Source: Serratia entomophila (GTDB lineage: Bacteria; Pseudomonadota; Gammaproteobacteria; Enterobacterales; Enterobacteriaceae). Taken from it: a stretch of 64,000 bases of DNA. A program made the translations under genes and the position numbers. Shown here piece by piece: positions 54,134 to 63,868 of the stretch (within the stretch, counting starts at the first letter, position 1; the number at the start of each line of letters is the position of its first letter). Location of the stretch: positions 4,340,001 through 4,404,000 of the forward strand of contig NZ_CP082787.1 of NCBI RefSeq assembly GCF_021462285.1, written 5' to 3'. The notes beneath the pieces are model-generated. The model was not told the origin of the DNA. It saw nothing but the letters and a program-made list of their open reading frames with translations, and did not search any database.

Positions 54134-54916
54134 TCAATTCCCAAACATCAGTGCTGTCAGCACAAAGTCCAATCCCAACACCGCCAGTGACGAATGTACC
54201 ACGGTACGGGTCGTTGCCCGGCTAATCCCCTCGGAGGTCGGAACGGCGTCATACCCGTTGAAGATAGCAATCCAGGTCACGGTAATGGCGAACACCACGC
54301 TTTTGATCACGCAGTTGAGCAGATCTTTCTTCCACTCTACGGCGCCCTGCATCGCCGACCAGAAGAAGCCGCTGTCGATGCCCTTCCAGTCCACGCCAAC
54401 GATGGCGCCGCCCCAGATGCCGACCGCGACGAAGATAATCGTCAGCAACGGCATGCTGATCAACCCGGCCCAGAAGCGTGGCGCCACGATGCGCCGCAGC
54501 GGATCGACCGCCATCATTTCCAGGCTGGAAATTTGCTCCGTCGCCTTCATCAGGCCGATTTCCGCCGTGAGTGCGGAACCGGCGCGGCCGGCGAACAGCA
54601 GCGCGGTGACCACCGGCCCCAGTTCACGCAGCAACGACAGCGCCACCATCATGCCCAGGCTGGCCTCGGCGCTGTAGGTGGTGAGTACGATATACCCCTG
54701 CAGCCCCAGCACCATGCCGATAAACAGGCCGGATACCATGATAATCAGCAGCGACTGCACGCCGACGCTGTGCAGCTGTTTCAGCAACAGCGGCCACTGC
54801 TTGCGCGGTTCAGGCCGCCCGACCAGCGCGTTGAACAGCATCAGCCCGGCGCGGCCAAAGCTGGCGCTGGTGTCGATGCCACGGCGCCCTAACGACGCTA
54901 ACGCCCGTAATAACAT
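54134..54916 (-). CDS. mlaE: Inner-membrane permease subunit MlaE
   Basis: 260 residues, five or six hydrophobic segments, the MlaE/YrbE permease family. Conserved regions include [20 protein letters not shown] and [20 protein letters not shown], which contacts the MlaF ATPase. Part of MlaFEDB, which maintains outer-membrane lipid asymmetry. Four bases separate it from mlaF and from mlaD. Confidence 0.96.
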   Translation of the reverse strand: MLLRALASLGRRGIDTSASFGRAGLMLFNALVGRPEPRKQWPLLLKQLHSVGVQSLLIIMVSGLFIGMVLGLQGYIVLTTYSAEASLGMMVALSLLRELGPVVTALLFAGRAGSALTAEIGLMKATEQISSLEMMAVDPLRRIVAPRFWAGLISMPLLTIIFVAVGIWGGAIVGVDWKGIDSGFFWSAMQGAVEWKKDLLNCVIKSVVFAITVTWIAIFNGYDAVPTSEGISRATTRTVVHSSLAVLGLDFVLTALMFGN

Positions 54917-54920
54917 GAGC

Positions 54921-55736
54921 TTATTTACTCCCTAAGCCTAGCAGTTCGGCCTGATAATCACCGGCCGGATAACGGAACGGCACCGGCCCATCGGCAATAC
55001 CATCCAGGAACTGGCGCACCCGCGCATCAGGATTGTTCTGTAATTGCGGCGTCGTGCCTTCGGCAATCACCCGGTGATCGGCGACGATATACGCGTAATC
55101 GGCGATGCTCAGCACCTCCGGCACGTCGTGCGACACCACGATGCAGGTAATGCCCAACGCATGGTTCAGCTCATCGATCAGCTTGACCAGCACGCCCATG
55201 GTGATCGGATCCTGGCCGACGAAAGGCTCGTCGAACATGATAAGCGCAGGGTCCAGCGCAATCGCCCGCGCCAGCGCCGCACGCCGCGCCATGCCGCCGG
55301 ACAGCTCGTTGGGCATCAGCTCGGCCGCGCCGCGCAACCCTACCGCCTCCAGCTTCATCAGCACCGTGCTGCGCAGAATAGGCTCCGGCAGCTTGCTGTG
55401 CTCGCGCAGCGGGTAAGCCACGTTTTCGAACACCGTCAGATCGGTGAACAGCGCGCCGGACTGAAACAGCATGCTCATTTTCTTGCGCGCGTCGTACAGC
55501 TGGTGGCGAGACAGCGCCGGGATATTCTCGCCGTCAAACCAGATCTCGCCGCGGTCCGGCGTCAGCTGGCCGCCAATTAGGCGCAGCAACGTAGTTTTGC
55601 CGATGCCGGACGGCCCCATGATCGCCGTCACCTTGCCGCGGGGAACCGTCAGGTTGATGTCTTCGAATATCAGCCGATCGCCGCGCGAGAAGCTCATATC
55701 GCGCACTTCGACCAGATTCTCTGCCTTCTGGTGCAT
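54921..55736 (-). CDS. mlaF: ATPase subunit MlaF of the phospholipid ABC transporter
   Basis: 271 residues. Walker [10 protein letters not shown] near residue 42, signature LSGGM, Walker [14 protein letters not shown], and the H-loop VVSHD are all present. The C-terminal extension ([17 protein letters not shown]) contacts MlaB. First gene of mlaFEDCB; the gap of 362 bases upstream separates it from divergent yrbG. Confidence 0.96.
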   Translation of the reverse strand: MHQKAENLVEVRDMSFSRGDRLIFEDINLTVPRGKVTAIMGPSGIGKTTLLRLIGGQLTPDRGEIWFDGENIPALSRHQLYDARKKMSMLFQSGALFTDLTVFENVAYPLREHSKLPEPILRSTVLMKLEAVGLRGAAELMPNELSGGMARRAALARAIALDPALIMFDEPFVGQDPITMGVLVKLIDELNHALGITCIVVSHDVPEVLSIADYAYIVADHRVIAEGTTPQLQNNPDARVRQFLDGIADGPVPFRYPAGDYQAELLGLGSK

Positions 55737-55768
55737 GTTATATAGATCCTTTACGGCTCATTTTTTGC

Positions 55769-55825
55769 TATGCCCTTCTACCTGAAGCTGCAGCGTTGTT
55801 GGCTGCAACCTCGCTCGTTTGGGTA
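55769..55825 (-). repeat. Truncated ERIC element between mlaF and yrbG
   Basis: About 57 bases: an ERIC-like end TATGCCCTTCTACCTGAAGC, then TGCAGCGTTGTTGGCTGCAA and CCTCGCTCG, joined to the terminal TTTGGGTA. The half of the element beyond the CTCGC segment is missing. Confidence 0.55.
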
Positions 55826-55995
55826 CAAATCTACCCGTGATGTTAAAGTAACGGGCGCAATCGGTGTCATCTTTACAAAAACTTACCGCCATTTCGCTAC
55901 CAATGATGCCATTGGTTTTACTTTTCCGCCTCACCCGGTCAAAATTGGCGCCATAACGAAAAAAACGAAAGCGTTCATATATTAGCCGGGAAAAC

Positions 55996-56025
55996 CCGTC
56001 GCTGCGGCTTTAGGCTGCGCGACGG
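55996..56025 (+). other. Hairpin in the yrbG leader
   Basis: CCGTCGC and GCGACGG pair around an inner TGCGGC/GGCTGC-like loop, about 75 bases before yrbG. No T tract. The rest of the gap (55830-56098) contains an A-rich stretch and no other recognised site. Confidence 0.35.
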
Positions 56026-56098
56026 AGGGCAAAGCAAGATAGCCGAATTGCGGCTTTTAACCAACGAACTGGGATAAATACCCGACAAAGGACCCTGC

Positions 56099-57076
56099 AT
56101 GTTTCTCGCAATCGCATTATTAATCGTTGGTTTATTTTTACTGGTGTACGGTGCAGACCGCTTAGTTTACGGTGCTGCGGTGATTTCCCGCTCGCTCGGC
56201 GTACCGCCGTTGATTATCGGCATGACCATCGTCGGCATCGGCACCTCGCTGCCGGAGCTGATCGTCTCGACCACCGCCGCGCTGAACGGGCAGATAGATA
56301 TGGCCGTGGGGAACGTATTGGGCTCCAACATCGCCAATATATTGTTGATCCTCGGGGTCGCCGCGCTGATCCATCCGCTGGCGGCGCGTTCGGAAGTGCT
56401 GCGGCGCGAACTGCCGCTGATGTTGGCGGTCACAGTATTGTGCGGTTTCGTGCTGATGGACGGCACCCTGAGCCGGCTGGACGGCGTATTGCTGCTGGCC
56501 GCCGCTGCCGGGTTCATTCTGCTGATGCTGAAAATCGCCCGGCTGGCGCAGCGCGAAGGCAGCGACAGCCTGACCGTGGAACAGATCGCCGAGCTGCCGC
56601 AGGACAGCAGCAATACCGTGGCGGTGCTGTGGCTGGTGCTGGCGTTTATCATTCTGCCGCTGTCGTCCAAGATGGTGGTCGATAACGCCACGGTGATCGC
56701 GCACTATTTCGGCATGAGCGAGCTGGTGGTCGGGCTGACCATCATCGCCATCGGCACCAGCCTGCCCGAACTGGCCACCTCGATCGCCGGTGCGCTCAAG
56801 GGCGAGGATGATATGGCGATTGGCAATATCATCGGCTCCAATATTTTTAACACGGTGATCGTGCTGGGCGTTCCCGCTCTGCTGTCGCCGGGCAGCGTCG
56901 ACGCCGCCGCCTTCCAGCGCGATTACTGGGTGATGCTGGCCGCCAGCATCCTGCTCAGCGCCCTGTGCATCGGGCGCAAACATCGCATCGGCCATCTGGC
57001 CGGCGCTCTGTTATTATGTGGCTTTATTGCGTATCTTGCGGTGCTGTTCTTTAACCCTTTCAATACTTTCGGCTAA
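56099..57076 (+). CDS. yrbG: Calcium/sodium antiporter, CaCA family
   Basis: 325-residue inner-membrane protein with two inverted halves, each carrying the alpha-repeat: MTIVGIGTSLPELIVSTTAA with GNVLGSNIANI in the first, and LTIIAIGTSLPELATSIAGA with GNIIGSNIFNT in the second. About ten hydrophobic segments. Members exchange Na+ for Ca2+; deletion in E. coli has little effect. It heads the yrbG-kdsD-kdsC-lptC-lptA-lptB cluster, with kdsD starting 16 bases after its stop. Confidence 0.95.
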   Translation: MFLAIALLIVGLFLLVYGADRLVYGAAVISRSLGVPPLIIGMTIVGIGTSLPELIVSTTAALNGQIDMAVGNVLGSNIANILLILGVAALIHPLAARSEVLRRELPLMLAVTVLCGFVLMDGTLSRLDGVLLLAAAAGFILLMLKIARLAQREGSDSLTVEQIAELPQDSSNTVAVLWLVLAFIILPLSSKMVVDNATVIAHYFGMSELVVGLTIIAIGTSLPELATSIAGALKGEDDMAIGNIIGSNIFNTVIVLGVPALLSPGSVDAAAFQRDYWVMLAASILLSALCIGRKHRIGHLAGALLLCGFIAYLAVLFFNPFNTFG

Positions 57077-57092
57077 ACCGACGGGAATGAGC

Positions 57093-58079
57093 ATGTCGAA
57101 TATTCAGTTGCAACCTGGCTTCGATTTTCAACAGGCCGGTAAAGAAGTGCTCCGGATCGAGCGTGAAGGGCTGGCTCAGCTCGACAACTACATCGATGCG
57201 AACTTTACCCGCGCCTGTGAAACCATCGCCGCCTGCTGCGGCAAAGTGGTGGTGATGGGTATGGGTAAATCCGGGCACATCGGCTGCAAGATCGCCGCCA
57301 CCTTCGCCAGCACCGGCACCCCCTCGTTCTTCGTCCACCCGGCGGAAGCCAGCCACGGCGACCTCGGCATGGTCACTGCGCAGGACATCGTGCTCGCCAT
57401 TTCCAATTCCGGCGAGTCCAACGAAATCCAGGCGCTGATCCCGGTGCTGAAACGCCAGCAAATCACGCTTATCTGCATGACCAACAACCCGGAAAGCTCG
57501 ATGGGCAAGGCAGCGGATATCCACCTGTGCATCAAGGTTCCTCAGGAGGCCTGCCCGCTGGGACTGGCACCGACCACCAGCACCACCGCCACCTTGGTGA
57601 TGGGCGATGCGCTGGCCGTTGCGTTGCTGAAGGCGCGCGGCTTCACCCCGGAAGATTTCGCGCTGTCGCACCCGGGTGGCGCGCTCGGCCGCCGGCTGTT
57701 GCTGCGGGTGAGCGACATCATGCACAGCGGCGACGAAATCCCGCACGTCAGCGCCGACGCTTCGCTGCGCGACGCGCTGCTGGAGATCACCCGCAAGAAC
57801 CTGGGCATGACGGTCATCTGCAACGATCTGATGAAAATCGCCGGCATCTTCACCGACGGCGACCTGCGCCGGGTGTTCGATATGGGCATCAATCTCAACG
57901 ACGCCAAGATAGCCGACGTCATGACGCTCGGCGGCGTGCGGGTGCGGCCGGGCATGTTGGCGGTCGATGCGCTGAACCTGATGCAGCAACGCCACATCAC
58001 CGCGCTGCTGGTTGCCGATGGCGACCAGTTGCTGGGTGTGGTACATATGCATGACATGCTGCGCGCCGGCGTCGTTTAA
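57093..58079 (+). CDS. kdsD: D-arabinose 5-phosphate isomerase
   Basis: 328 residues, same as E. coli. Converts ribulose 5-phosphate to arabinose 5-phosphate, the first step of Kdo synthesis for LPS. An N-terminal SIS domain (KVVVMGMGKSGHIGCKIAAT; ISNSGESNEIQ) is followed by two CBS domains (about 205-328). The ATG at 57093 gives MSNIQLQPGFDFQQAGKEV as in E. coli. Upstream in-frame codons from 57018 overlap yrbG and are not supported. Confidence 0.96.
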   Translation: MSNIQLQPGFDFQQAGKEVLRIEREGLAQLDNYIDANFTRACETIAACCGKVVVMGMGKSGHIGCKIAATFASTGTPSFFVHPAEASHGDLGMVTAQDIVLAISNSGESNEIQALIPVLKRQQITLICMTNNPESSMGKAADIHLCIKVPQEACPLGLAPTTSTTATLVMGDALAVALLKARGFTPEDFALSHPGGALGRRLLLRVSDIMHSGDEIPHVSADASLRDALLEITRKNLGMTVICNDLMKIAGIFTDGDLRRVFDMGINLNDAKIADVMTLGGVRVRPGMLAVDALNLMQQRHITALLVADGDQLLGVVHMHDMLRAGVV

Positions 58080-58096
58080 TTAAGGAATAGAACGGA

Positions 58097-58651
58097 ATGA
58101 GTCTGGTAGACACCTGCTACGGGCCAGTAGAGCAAGACGTGATGGCGCGTGCCGGTAAAATCCGCCTGCTGATTTGTGACGTCGACGGCGTGCTGTCCGA
58201 CGGCCTGATTTTCATGGGCAACAACGGCGAAGAATTAAAGGCGTTCAACGTACGCGACGGCTATGGGATCCGCTGCCTGAAGACCTCGGACATCGAAGTG
58301 GCGATCATCACCGGCCGCTCCGCCAAGCTGCTGGAAGACCGGGCTAACACCCTCGGCATCACCCATCTGTATCAGGGGCAGTCCGATAAGCTTTTGGCCT
58401 TCCGCGAACTGTTGGATACACTGTCGCTGACGGCGGATCAGGTGGCCTATATCGGCGATGACCTGATCGACTGGCCGGTGATGGCGCAGGTGGGTTTGGC
58501 GGTCGCGGTCGCGGACGCGCATCCATTGCTGACGCCAAGGGCCCATTACGTTACCCGCATTGCCGGCGGCCGCGGCGCGGTGCGCGAACTGTGCGACATT
58601 ATTCTTTTGGCTCAGAATAAGCTGGAGGACGCCAAAGGGCTGTCGATATGA
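58097..58651 (+). CDS. kdsC: 3-deoxy-D-manno-octulosonate 8-phosphate phosphatase
   Basis: 184-residue HAD-superfamily phosphatase (type C0) that dephosphorylates Kdo8P. Motif I is ICDVDGVLSDG near residue 28 with both aspartates, motif II IITGRSA, and motif IV GDDLIDWPVM. Works as a tetramer. Its last four bases overlap the lptC start (ATGA). Confidence 0.96.
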   Translation: MSLVDTCYGPVEQDVMARAGKIRLLICDVDGVLSDGLIFMGNNGEELKAFNVRDGYGIRCLKTSDIEVAIITGRSAKLLEDRANTLGITHLYQGQSDKLLAFRELLDTLSLTADQVAYIGDDLIDWPVMAQVGLAVAVADAHPLLTPRAHYVTRIAGGRGAVRELCDIILLAQNKLEDAKGLSI

Positions 58652-59226
58652 GCAAAATCAAACTTTGGATCACCCTCCTGCTGGCGGTGATCGCGTTGGC
58701 ATTGATCGGTTGGAACATGACGGACTTCAGCGATGACGGCGCCCCGGCGCCGCTCAACGACCAGTCACCTACCTATCAGAGCCAGCATACGGTCACCGTG
58801 GTGTACAATCCGGCCGGCAAGCTGAGCTACAAGCTGGTGGCGGAAGACGTGAACTATTACACCACCGACGAGCTGAGCTGGTTTACCCAACCGGTGATGA
58901 CGCTGTTTGATGAAAATGCGGTGGCAACCTGGTCAGTGCGCGCCGATCGCGCCAAACTGACTAAGGATCGGATGCTGTATCTTTACGGCCACGTCGAGGT
59001 GAATAGCCTGACCACCACGTCGCAGCTGGAAAAAATTAAAACGGACAATGCTCAGGTGAATCTGGTAACCCAGGATGTGTCTTCCGATGACGAAGTGACG
59101 CTCTTTGGGACGAACTTTACCTCTAACGGCATGAAAATGCGTGGGAACCTGCGGGCCAAAACCGCTGAGCTGATTGATAAGGTCAAGACCAACTATGAAA
59201 TCCAGAACCAAAAAACCATTCCGTAA
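58648..59226 (+). CDS. lptC: LPS export protein LptC
   Basis: 192 residues. One N-terminal transmembrane helix (LWITLLLAVIALALIGWNM, about 5-24) anchors a periplasmic beta-jellyroll that passes LPS from LptB2FG to LptA. Conserved segments are LSYKLVAEDVNYY and the C-terminal strand region GTNFTSNGMKMRGNLR. The end overlaps lptA by 32 bases. Confidence 0.95.
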   Translation: MSKIKLWITLLLAVIALALIGWNMTDFSDDGAPAPLNDQSPTYQSQHTVTVVYNPAGKLSYKLVAEDVNYYTTDELSWFTQPVMTLFDENAVATWSVRADRAKLTKDRMLYLYGHVEVNSLTTTSQLEKIKTDNAQVNLVTQDVSSDDEVTLFGTNFTSNGMKMRGNLRAKTAELIDKVKTNYEIQNQKTIP

Positions 59227-59734
59227 TCTGTTGATCGGCAGCTTAGTTTTGGCCGCCAGCGCTCCCGCTTTGGCGCTGAAATCCGACTCTAACCAGCCGG
59301 TCAGCATCGACTCGCTGAAGCAGGCGCTGGACATGCAGAGCAACGTCAGCACCTTCACCGATAACGTGGTGATCAAACAGGGCACCATCGATATCCGTGC
59401 AGACAAGGTGGTCGTCACCCGTCCGGGTGGAGATCAGAATAAAACCTATATTGAAGCGTTCGGCAACCCGGTAACCTTCTACCAGATGCAGGACAGCGGC
59501 AAGCCGGTGAAAGGCCACGCGCAGAAAGTGCGTTACGACGTGGCGACGCAGCTGGTGACCCTGACGGGCAACGCCTATCTGGAACAGCTCGACAGCAACG
59601 TGAAAGGCGACCGCATCACCTATCTGGTGCAGCAGCAGCAAATGCAGGCGTTCAGCGATAAAGGCAAACGCGTGACCACGGTTCTGGTACCGTCGCAGCT
59701 GCAAGACAAAAACGGGCAACAGAAGAGTAACTAA
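59195..59734 (+). CDS. lptA: Periplasmic LPS-bridging protein LptA
   Basis: 179 residues against 185 in E. coli. Signal peptide of about 27 residues (NLLIGSLVLAASAPALA). The mature beta-jellyroll (SIDSLKQALDMQSNVSTFTD...) polymerises end to end with LptC and LptD to form the transenvelope bridge. The ATG at 59195 lies within the lptC reading frame and gives MKSRTKKPFRNLLIG; lptB starts 6 bases after its stop. The C-terminal QQKSN tail is disordered. Confidence 0.95.
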   Translation: MKSRTKKPFRNLLIGSLVLAASAPALALKSDSNQPVSIDSLKQALDMQSNVSTFTDNVVIKQGTIDIRADKVVVTRPGGDQNKTYIEAFGNPVTFYQMQDSGKPVKGHAQKVRYDVATQLVTLTGNAYLEQLDSNVKGDRITYLVQQQQMQAFSDKGKRVTTVLVPSQLQDKNGQQKSN

Positions 59735-59740
59735 TCACCT

Positions 59741-60466
59741 ATGGCTACACTCATCGCAGAAAACCTGGCGAAAGCCTACAAGGGCCGCAAAGTTGTTGAA
59801 GACGTCAGCCTGAAAGTGAAGTCCGGCGAGATAGTCGGCCTGCTGGGGCCGAACGGCGCCGGTAAAACCACCACCTTTTACATGGTGGTGGGCATCGTTC
59901 AGCGCGACGCCGGGCGCATCGTGATCGACGAAGAAGACATCAGCCTGCTGCCGCTGCACGCCCGCGCGCGCCGCGGCATCGGTTATCTGCCGCAGGAAGC
60001 GTCGATCTTCCGTCGCCTGAGCGTGTACGACAACCTGATGGCGGTGCTGGAGATCCGCGCCGATCTCACCAGCGAACAGCGCGAAGACCGCGCCAAAGAG
60101 CTGATGGAAGAATTCCATATCGGTCACCTGCGCGACAGCCTGGGCCAGGCGCTGTCCGGCGGTGAACGCCGCCGCGTCGAAATTGCCCGAGCGCTGGCGG
60201 CCAACCCGAAATTCATCCTGCTGGATGAACCCTTCGCCGGTGTTGACCCGATTTCCGTTATCGACATTAAAAAAATCATCGAGCACCTGCGTGACAGCGG
60301 CCTGGGCGTGCTGATCACCGACCACAACGTGCGCGAAACGCTGGACGTGTGTGAACGCGCCTATATCGTCAGCCAGGGCAAACTGATTGCCCACGGCACG
60401 CCGGATGCTATTCTGGCCGATGAACAGGTGAAACGCGTTTATCTGGGCGAAGAATTCCGCCTTTGA
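59741..60466 (+). CDS. lptB: LPS export ABC ATPase LptB
   Basis: 241 residues, as in E. coli. Walker [14 protein letters not shown], signature [15 protein letters not shown], Walker [13 protein letters not shown] and the H-loop ITDHN are intact. It powers extraction of LPS from the inner membrane with LptFG (not in this window). Followed after 50 bases by rpoN, as in most gamma-proteobacteria. Confidence 0.97.
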   Translation: MATLIAENLAKAYKGRKVVEDVSLKVKSGEIVGLLGPNGAGKTTTFYMVVGIVQRDAGRIVIDEEDISLLPLHARARRGIGYLPQEASIFRRLSVYDNLMAVLEIRADLTSEQREDRAKELMEEFHIGHLRDSLGQALSGGERRRVEIARALAANPKFILLDEPFAGVDPISVIDIKKIIEHLRDSGLGVLITDHNVRETLDVCERAYIVSQGKLIAHGTPDAILADEQVKRVYLGEEFRL

Positions 60467-60516
60467 GTGCCAGCGCGTCCTGAAGGACGACGGTTAACGG
60501 AAGTAGACAGAAGATT

Positions 60517-61950
60517 ATGAAGCAAGGTTTGCAACTCAGGCTCAGCCAACAGCTGGCCATGACTCCGCAGCTCCAGCAGGCCATTCGCCTGCTGCAGTTG
60601 TCCACGCTTGAGCTTCAGCAAGAAATACAGCTGGCGTTAGAGAGCAACCCCCTGCTTGAGCAGACCGATCTGCACGAAGAAATCGACGCCAAAGAGTCTA
60701 CCGAGACCGAAGGCCTGGATACCCGCGAGGCGCTGGAGCAGAAGGACATGCCCGAAGAGCTGCCGCTGGACGCCACCTGGGACGAAATCTACACCGCCGG
60801 CACCCCGTCGGGCACCGGCACCGACTACAGCGATGACGAGCTGCCGGTGTATCAGGGCGAAACCACTCAGACGCTGCAGGATTACCTGATGTGGCAAGTG
60901 GATCTGACGCCGTTCTCCGACACCGACGCCGCCATCGCCACCTCAATCGTCGACGCGGTCGACGACACCGGCTACCTCACCGTGCCGCTGGAAGACATTC
61001 TGGAGAGCCTGGGTGACGAGAATGTGACCATGGACGAGGTCGAGGCGGTATTGAAACGCGTGCAGCATTTTGATCCGATCGGCGTCGCCGCGCGCGATCT
61101 GCGCGACTGCCTGTTGGTCCAGCTTTCCCAATACGCGAAAGACACGCCGTACCTGGCCGAAGCCCGCCTGATCATCAGCGAACACCTGGACCTGCTGGCC
61201 AATCACGACTTTCGCAGCCTGATGCGTTCAACCCGGCTAAAAGAAGATACACTGAAAGAAGCGATGGTGCTGATCCAGTCGCTCGACCCGCGCCCGGGGC
61301 AGTCGATCAATACCGGCGAGTCGGAATACGTCATTCCGGACGTCCTGGTGCGCAAGGTGCAGGATAAATGGACGGTTGAGCTCAACGCCGACAGCATTCC
61401 CCGCCTGAAGATCAACCAGCAGTACGCCGCGTTGGGCAACAGCGCGCGCAACGAAGCCGACGGCCAGTTTATCCGCAGCAACCTGCAGGAAGCCAAGTGG
61501 CTGATTAAAAGTCTGGAAAGCCGTAACGAGACCCTGTTGAAAGTGACCCGCTGCATCGTCAGCCAGCAGCAGGCGTTCTTTGAGCAGGGTGAGGAATTTA
61601 TGAAGCCCATGGTGCTGGCGGATATCGCCCAGGCCGTGGAGATGCATGAATCGACGATTTCGCGCGTGACCACGCAGAAGTTTCTGCACAGCCCGCGCGG
61701 CATTTTCGAATTGAAGTATTTCTTCTCCAGCCACGTGAATACCGACAGCGGCGGCGAAGCCTCTTCAACGGCGATCCGCGCATTGGTGAAGAAATTGATT
61801 GCGGCGGAAAACCCCGCCAAACCGCTCAGCGACAGCAAGCTGGCCACCCTGCTCTCCGATCAGGGGATCATCGTGGCGCGGCGCACCGTCGCCAAGTACC
61901 GAGAGTCTTTGTCCATCCCGCCGTCGAACCAGCGTAAACAGTTGGTTTGA
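60517..61950 (+). CDS. rpoN: RNA polymerase sigma-54 factor
   Basis: 477 residues, as in E. coli. Region I is Gln/Leu-rich ([20 protein letters not shown]) and contacts activators; region II is acidic (about 50-110); region III holds the core-binding and DNA-binding domains, ending with the RpoN box [10 protein letters not shown] near residue 455. Directs nitrogen-assimilation and other promoters of the -24/-12 class. Cotranscribed with hpf 23 bases downstream. Confidence 0.97.
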   Translation: MKQGLQLRLSQQLAMTPQLQQAIRLLQLSTLELQQEIQLALESNPLLEQTDLHEEIDAKESTETEGLDTREALEQKDMPEELPLDATWDEIYTAGTPSGTGTDYSDDELPVYQGETTQTLQDYLMWQVDLTPFSDTDAAIATSIVDAVDDTGYLTVPLEDILESLGDENVTMDEVEAVLKRVQHFDPIGVAARDLRDCLLVQLSQYAKDTPYLAEARLIISEHLDLLANHDFRSLMRSTRLKEDTLKEAMVLIQSLDPRPGQSINTGESEYVIPDVLVRKVQDKWTVELNADSIPRLKINQQYAALGNSARNEADGQFIRSNLQEAKWLIKSLESRNETLLKVTRCIVSQQQAFFEQGEEFMKPMVLADIAQAVEMHESTISRVTTQKFLHSPRGIFELKYFFSSHVNTDSGGEASSTAIRALVKKLIAAENPAKPLSDSKLATLLSDQGIIVARRTVAKYRESLSIPPSNQRKQLV

Positions 61951-61973
61951 CCTCTATTGAGAAGGAAGACACT

Positions 61974-62261
61974 ATGCAGCTCAACATTACCGGACACCAC
62001 ATCGAAATCACCGATCCATTGCGCGAGTTCGTGAACAACAAGTTCGCCAAGCTCGAACAGTATTTTGACCGCATCAATCAGGTGTATGTTGTTTTAAGTG
62101 TGGAAAAAGTGCAGCAAATTGCGGAAGCAACGGTGCACGTGAATGGAGGCGAGTTGCACGCCACCTCGGAAGACGAGAATATGTATGCGGCAATTGATAC
62201 GCTAATCGACAAACTGGCGCGTCAGTTGAACAAACATAAAGACAAACTGAAGCAACACTGA
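61974..62261 (+). CDS. hpf: Ribosome hibernation promoting factor (short HPF)
   Basis: 95 residues, as in E. coli YhbH. The beta-alpha-beta fold (MQLNITGHHIEITDPLREFV) binds the 30S decoding region and, with RMF, forms 100S dimers in stationary phase. Short form without the C-terminal dimerisation domain. The ATG at 61974 follows GAAGGAAGACACT; the in-frame upstream start within rpoN is not supported. Confidence 0.96.
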   Translation: MQLNITGHHIEITDPLREFVNNKFAKLEQYFDRINQVYVVLSVEKVQQIAEATVHVNGGELHATSEDENMYAAIDTLIDKLARQLNKHKDKLKQH

Positions 62262-62311
62262 CACTCTGACCCTCTTCCCGTCAGGGCGCTGCTCAACGCA
62301 GCCTCAGCTAT

Positions 62312-62341
62312 CGGCGCGTTACCTGAATGGGTAACGCGCCG
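62312..62341 (+). other. Strong hairpin in the hpf-ptsN gap
   Basis: CGGCGCGTTACC and GGTAACGCGCCG form a perfect 12-base-pair stem with a six-base loop TGAATG. No T tract follows, so it is more likely an mRNA stability or processing element than a terminator. Confidence 0.55.
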
Positions 62342-62370
62342 AAACGGTAATCAGGGTTAAAACAGGCGAA

Positions 62371-62408
62371 AAACCGCCTTGCCGGGTTCACCCGCCGGCG
62401 CGGTTTTA
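62371..62408 (+). terminator. Terminator-like hairpin just upstream of ptsN
   Basis: AAACCGC (62371-62377) pairs with GCGGTTT (62400-62406) around an inner GC-rich region, followed by TTTT overlap. It ends 14 bases before the ptsN start and could attenuate expression or affect its ribosome binding site. Confidence 0.4.
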
Positions 62409-62420
62409 AGTGAAGATGAG

Positions 62421-62882
62421 ATGAACAACGAATATATGCAATTAAGCTCGGTGTTAAACATCGAGTGCACCAGAAGCTCGGTACACTGCACCAGCAAGAA
62501 ACGGGCTTTGGAAATTATCAGCGAACTGGCGGCTACTCAGCTTAACCTGCCTGCGCAGGTGGTGTTTGACGCGGTTCTCACCCGGGAGCGCATGGGCAGC
62601 ACCGGTATCGGCAACGGTATCGCCATTCCCCACGGCAAACTGGAAGAGGACACACTGCGGGCCGTTGGCGTGTTTATCCGTCTCGACCAACCCATCGCCT
62701 TTGACGCCATCGACAACCAGCCGGTCGACCTGCTGTTCGCTCTGCTGGTGCCGGCCGATCAGTGTAAAACCCATTTGCATACCCTGTCGCTGGTCGCCAA
62801 GCGCCTGGCCGACAAAACCGTATGCCGCCGCCTGCGCGCCGCGCAGAGCGACGAAGAACTTTACCAAATCATCACCGAGTAA
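62421..62882 (+). CDS. ptsN: Nitrogen-PTS enzyme IIA (EIIA-Ntr)
   Basis: 153 residues. EIIA fold of the mannitol/fructose type with phosphorylated His71 in GIGNGIAIPHGKLEED. Takes phosphate from EI-Ntr and NPr and regulates K+ transport and other targets rather than sugar uptake. About ten residues shorter at the C-terminus than E. coli (ends DEELYQIITE), with no effect on the catalytic core. The ATG at 62421 follows GAAGATGAG. Member of rpoN-hpf-ptsN-rapZ-npr. Confidence 0.96.
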   Translation: MNNEYMQLSSVLNIECTRSSVHCTSKKRALEIISELAATQLNLPAQVVFDAVLTRERMGSTGIGNGIAIPHGKLEEDTLRAVGVFIRLDQPIAFDAIDNQPVDLLFALLVPADQCKTHLHTLSLVAKRLADKTVCRRLRAAQSDEELYQIITE

Positions 62883-63013
62883 CGCCCGGCTGGCGTGACT
62901 TCCAGCCAGGATAACGATACTGTTTCACCATGATGTATTCCGGCTGCGGCCGGAATAACGAAGTTTCTACCGGTGGCGATGAACGCCGCCGAGATGCCAG
63001 GGGGAGTTGCCAC

Positions 63014-63868
63014 ATGGTGCTGATGATTGTCAGCGGCCGTTCCGGTTCAGGGAAATCCGTCGCCTTGCGGGCGCTGGAAGACATGGGTTTTTACTGCGTT
63101 GATAACCTGCCCGTGGTGCTGCTGCCGCAGCTCGCCAATACGCTGGCGGAACGCAACATCTCCGCAGCGGTGAGCATCGACGTGCGCAACATGCCGGAAT
63201 CGCCGGAAGTGTTTGAATATGCGATGACCCAGCTGCCGGAGAGCTTCTCGCCGCAGCTGCTGTTCCTCGATGCCGACCGCAATACGCTGATTCGCCGCTA
63301 CAGTGACACCCGCCGCCTGCACCCGCTATCCAGCAAGAACCTGTCGCTGGAAAGCGCGATCGACGAAGAGAGCGACCTGCTCGAGCCGCTGCGCTCACGG
63401 GCCGATCTGATCATCGACACCTCGGAGATGTCGGTGCACGAACTGGCCGAAATGCTGCGTACCCGCCTGCTTGGCAAACGCGAGCGCGAGCTGACCATGG
63501 TGTTCGAGTCCTTCGGCTTCAAGCACGGCATCCCGATCGACGCCGACTATGTGTTCGACGTGCGCTTCCTGCCTAACCCGCACTGGGATCCCAAGCTGCG
63601 GCCGATGACCGGCCTGGACAAACCGGTGGCGTCGTTCCTCGATCGCCATACCGAGGTGCACAACTTCATCTACCAGACCCGCAGCTATCTGGAACAGTGG
63701 CTGCCGATGCTGGAGACCAACAACCGCAGCTACCTGACCGTAGCGATTGGCTGCACCGGCGGTAAGCACCGTTCGGTCTACGTGGCGGAGCAGCTGGCCG
63801 ATTACTTCCGCTCGCGCGGCAAGAACGTGCAATCGCGCCACCGCACGCTGGAAAAACGCAAACAATGA
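63014..63868 (+). CDS. rapZ: RNase adapter protein RapZ
   Basis: 284 residues, as in E. coli. The N-terminal P-loop domain has Walker [15 protein letters not shown] near residue 8. The C-terminal domain carries the RNA and glucosamine-6-phosphate-binding region ([20 protein letters not shown]) and ends with a basic tail [10 protein letters not shown]. It delivers GlmZ to RNase E, tuning glmS. The ATG at 63014 ([11 protein letters not shown]) is chosen over the open upstream frame. A small hairpin GGCTGG/CCAGCC lies at 62888-62907 in the 131-base gap after ptsN. Confidence 0.96.
   Translation: MVLMIVSGRSGSGKSVALRALEDMGFYCVDNLPVVLLPQLANTLAERNISAAVSIDVRNMPESPEVFEYAMTQLPESFSPQLLFLDADRNTLIRRYSDTRRLHPLSSKNLSLESAIDEESDLLEPLRSRADLIIDTSEMSVHELAEMLRTRLLGKRERELTMVFESFGFKHGIPIDADYVFDVRFLPNPHWDPKLRPMTGLDKPVASFLDRHTEVHNFIYQTRSYLEQWLPMLETNNRSYLTVAIGCTGGKHRSVYVAEQLADYFRSRGKNVQSRHRTLEKRKQ

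Noticed and set aside
55770..55985. 71-codon frame between mlaF and yrbG
   Set aside because: It starts in an ERIC remnant and continues through an A-rich leader; no ribosome binding site or similarity.
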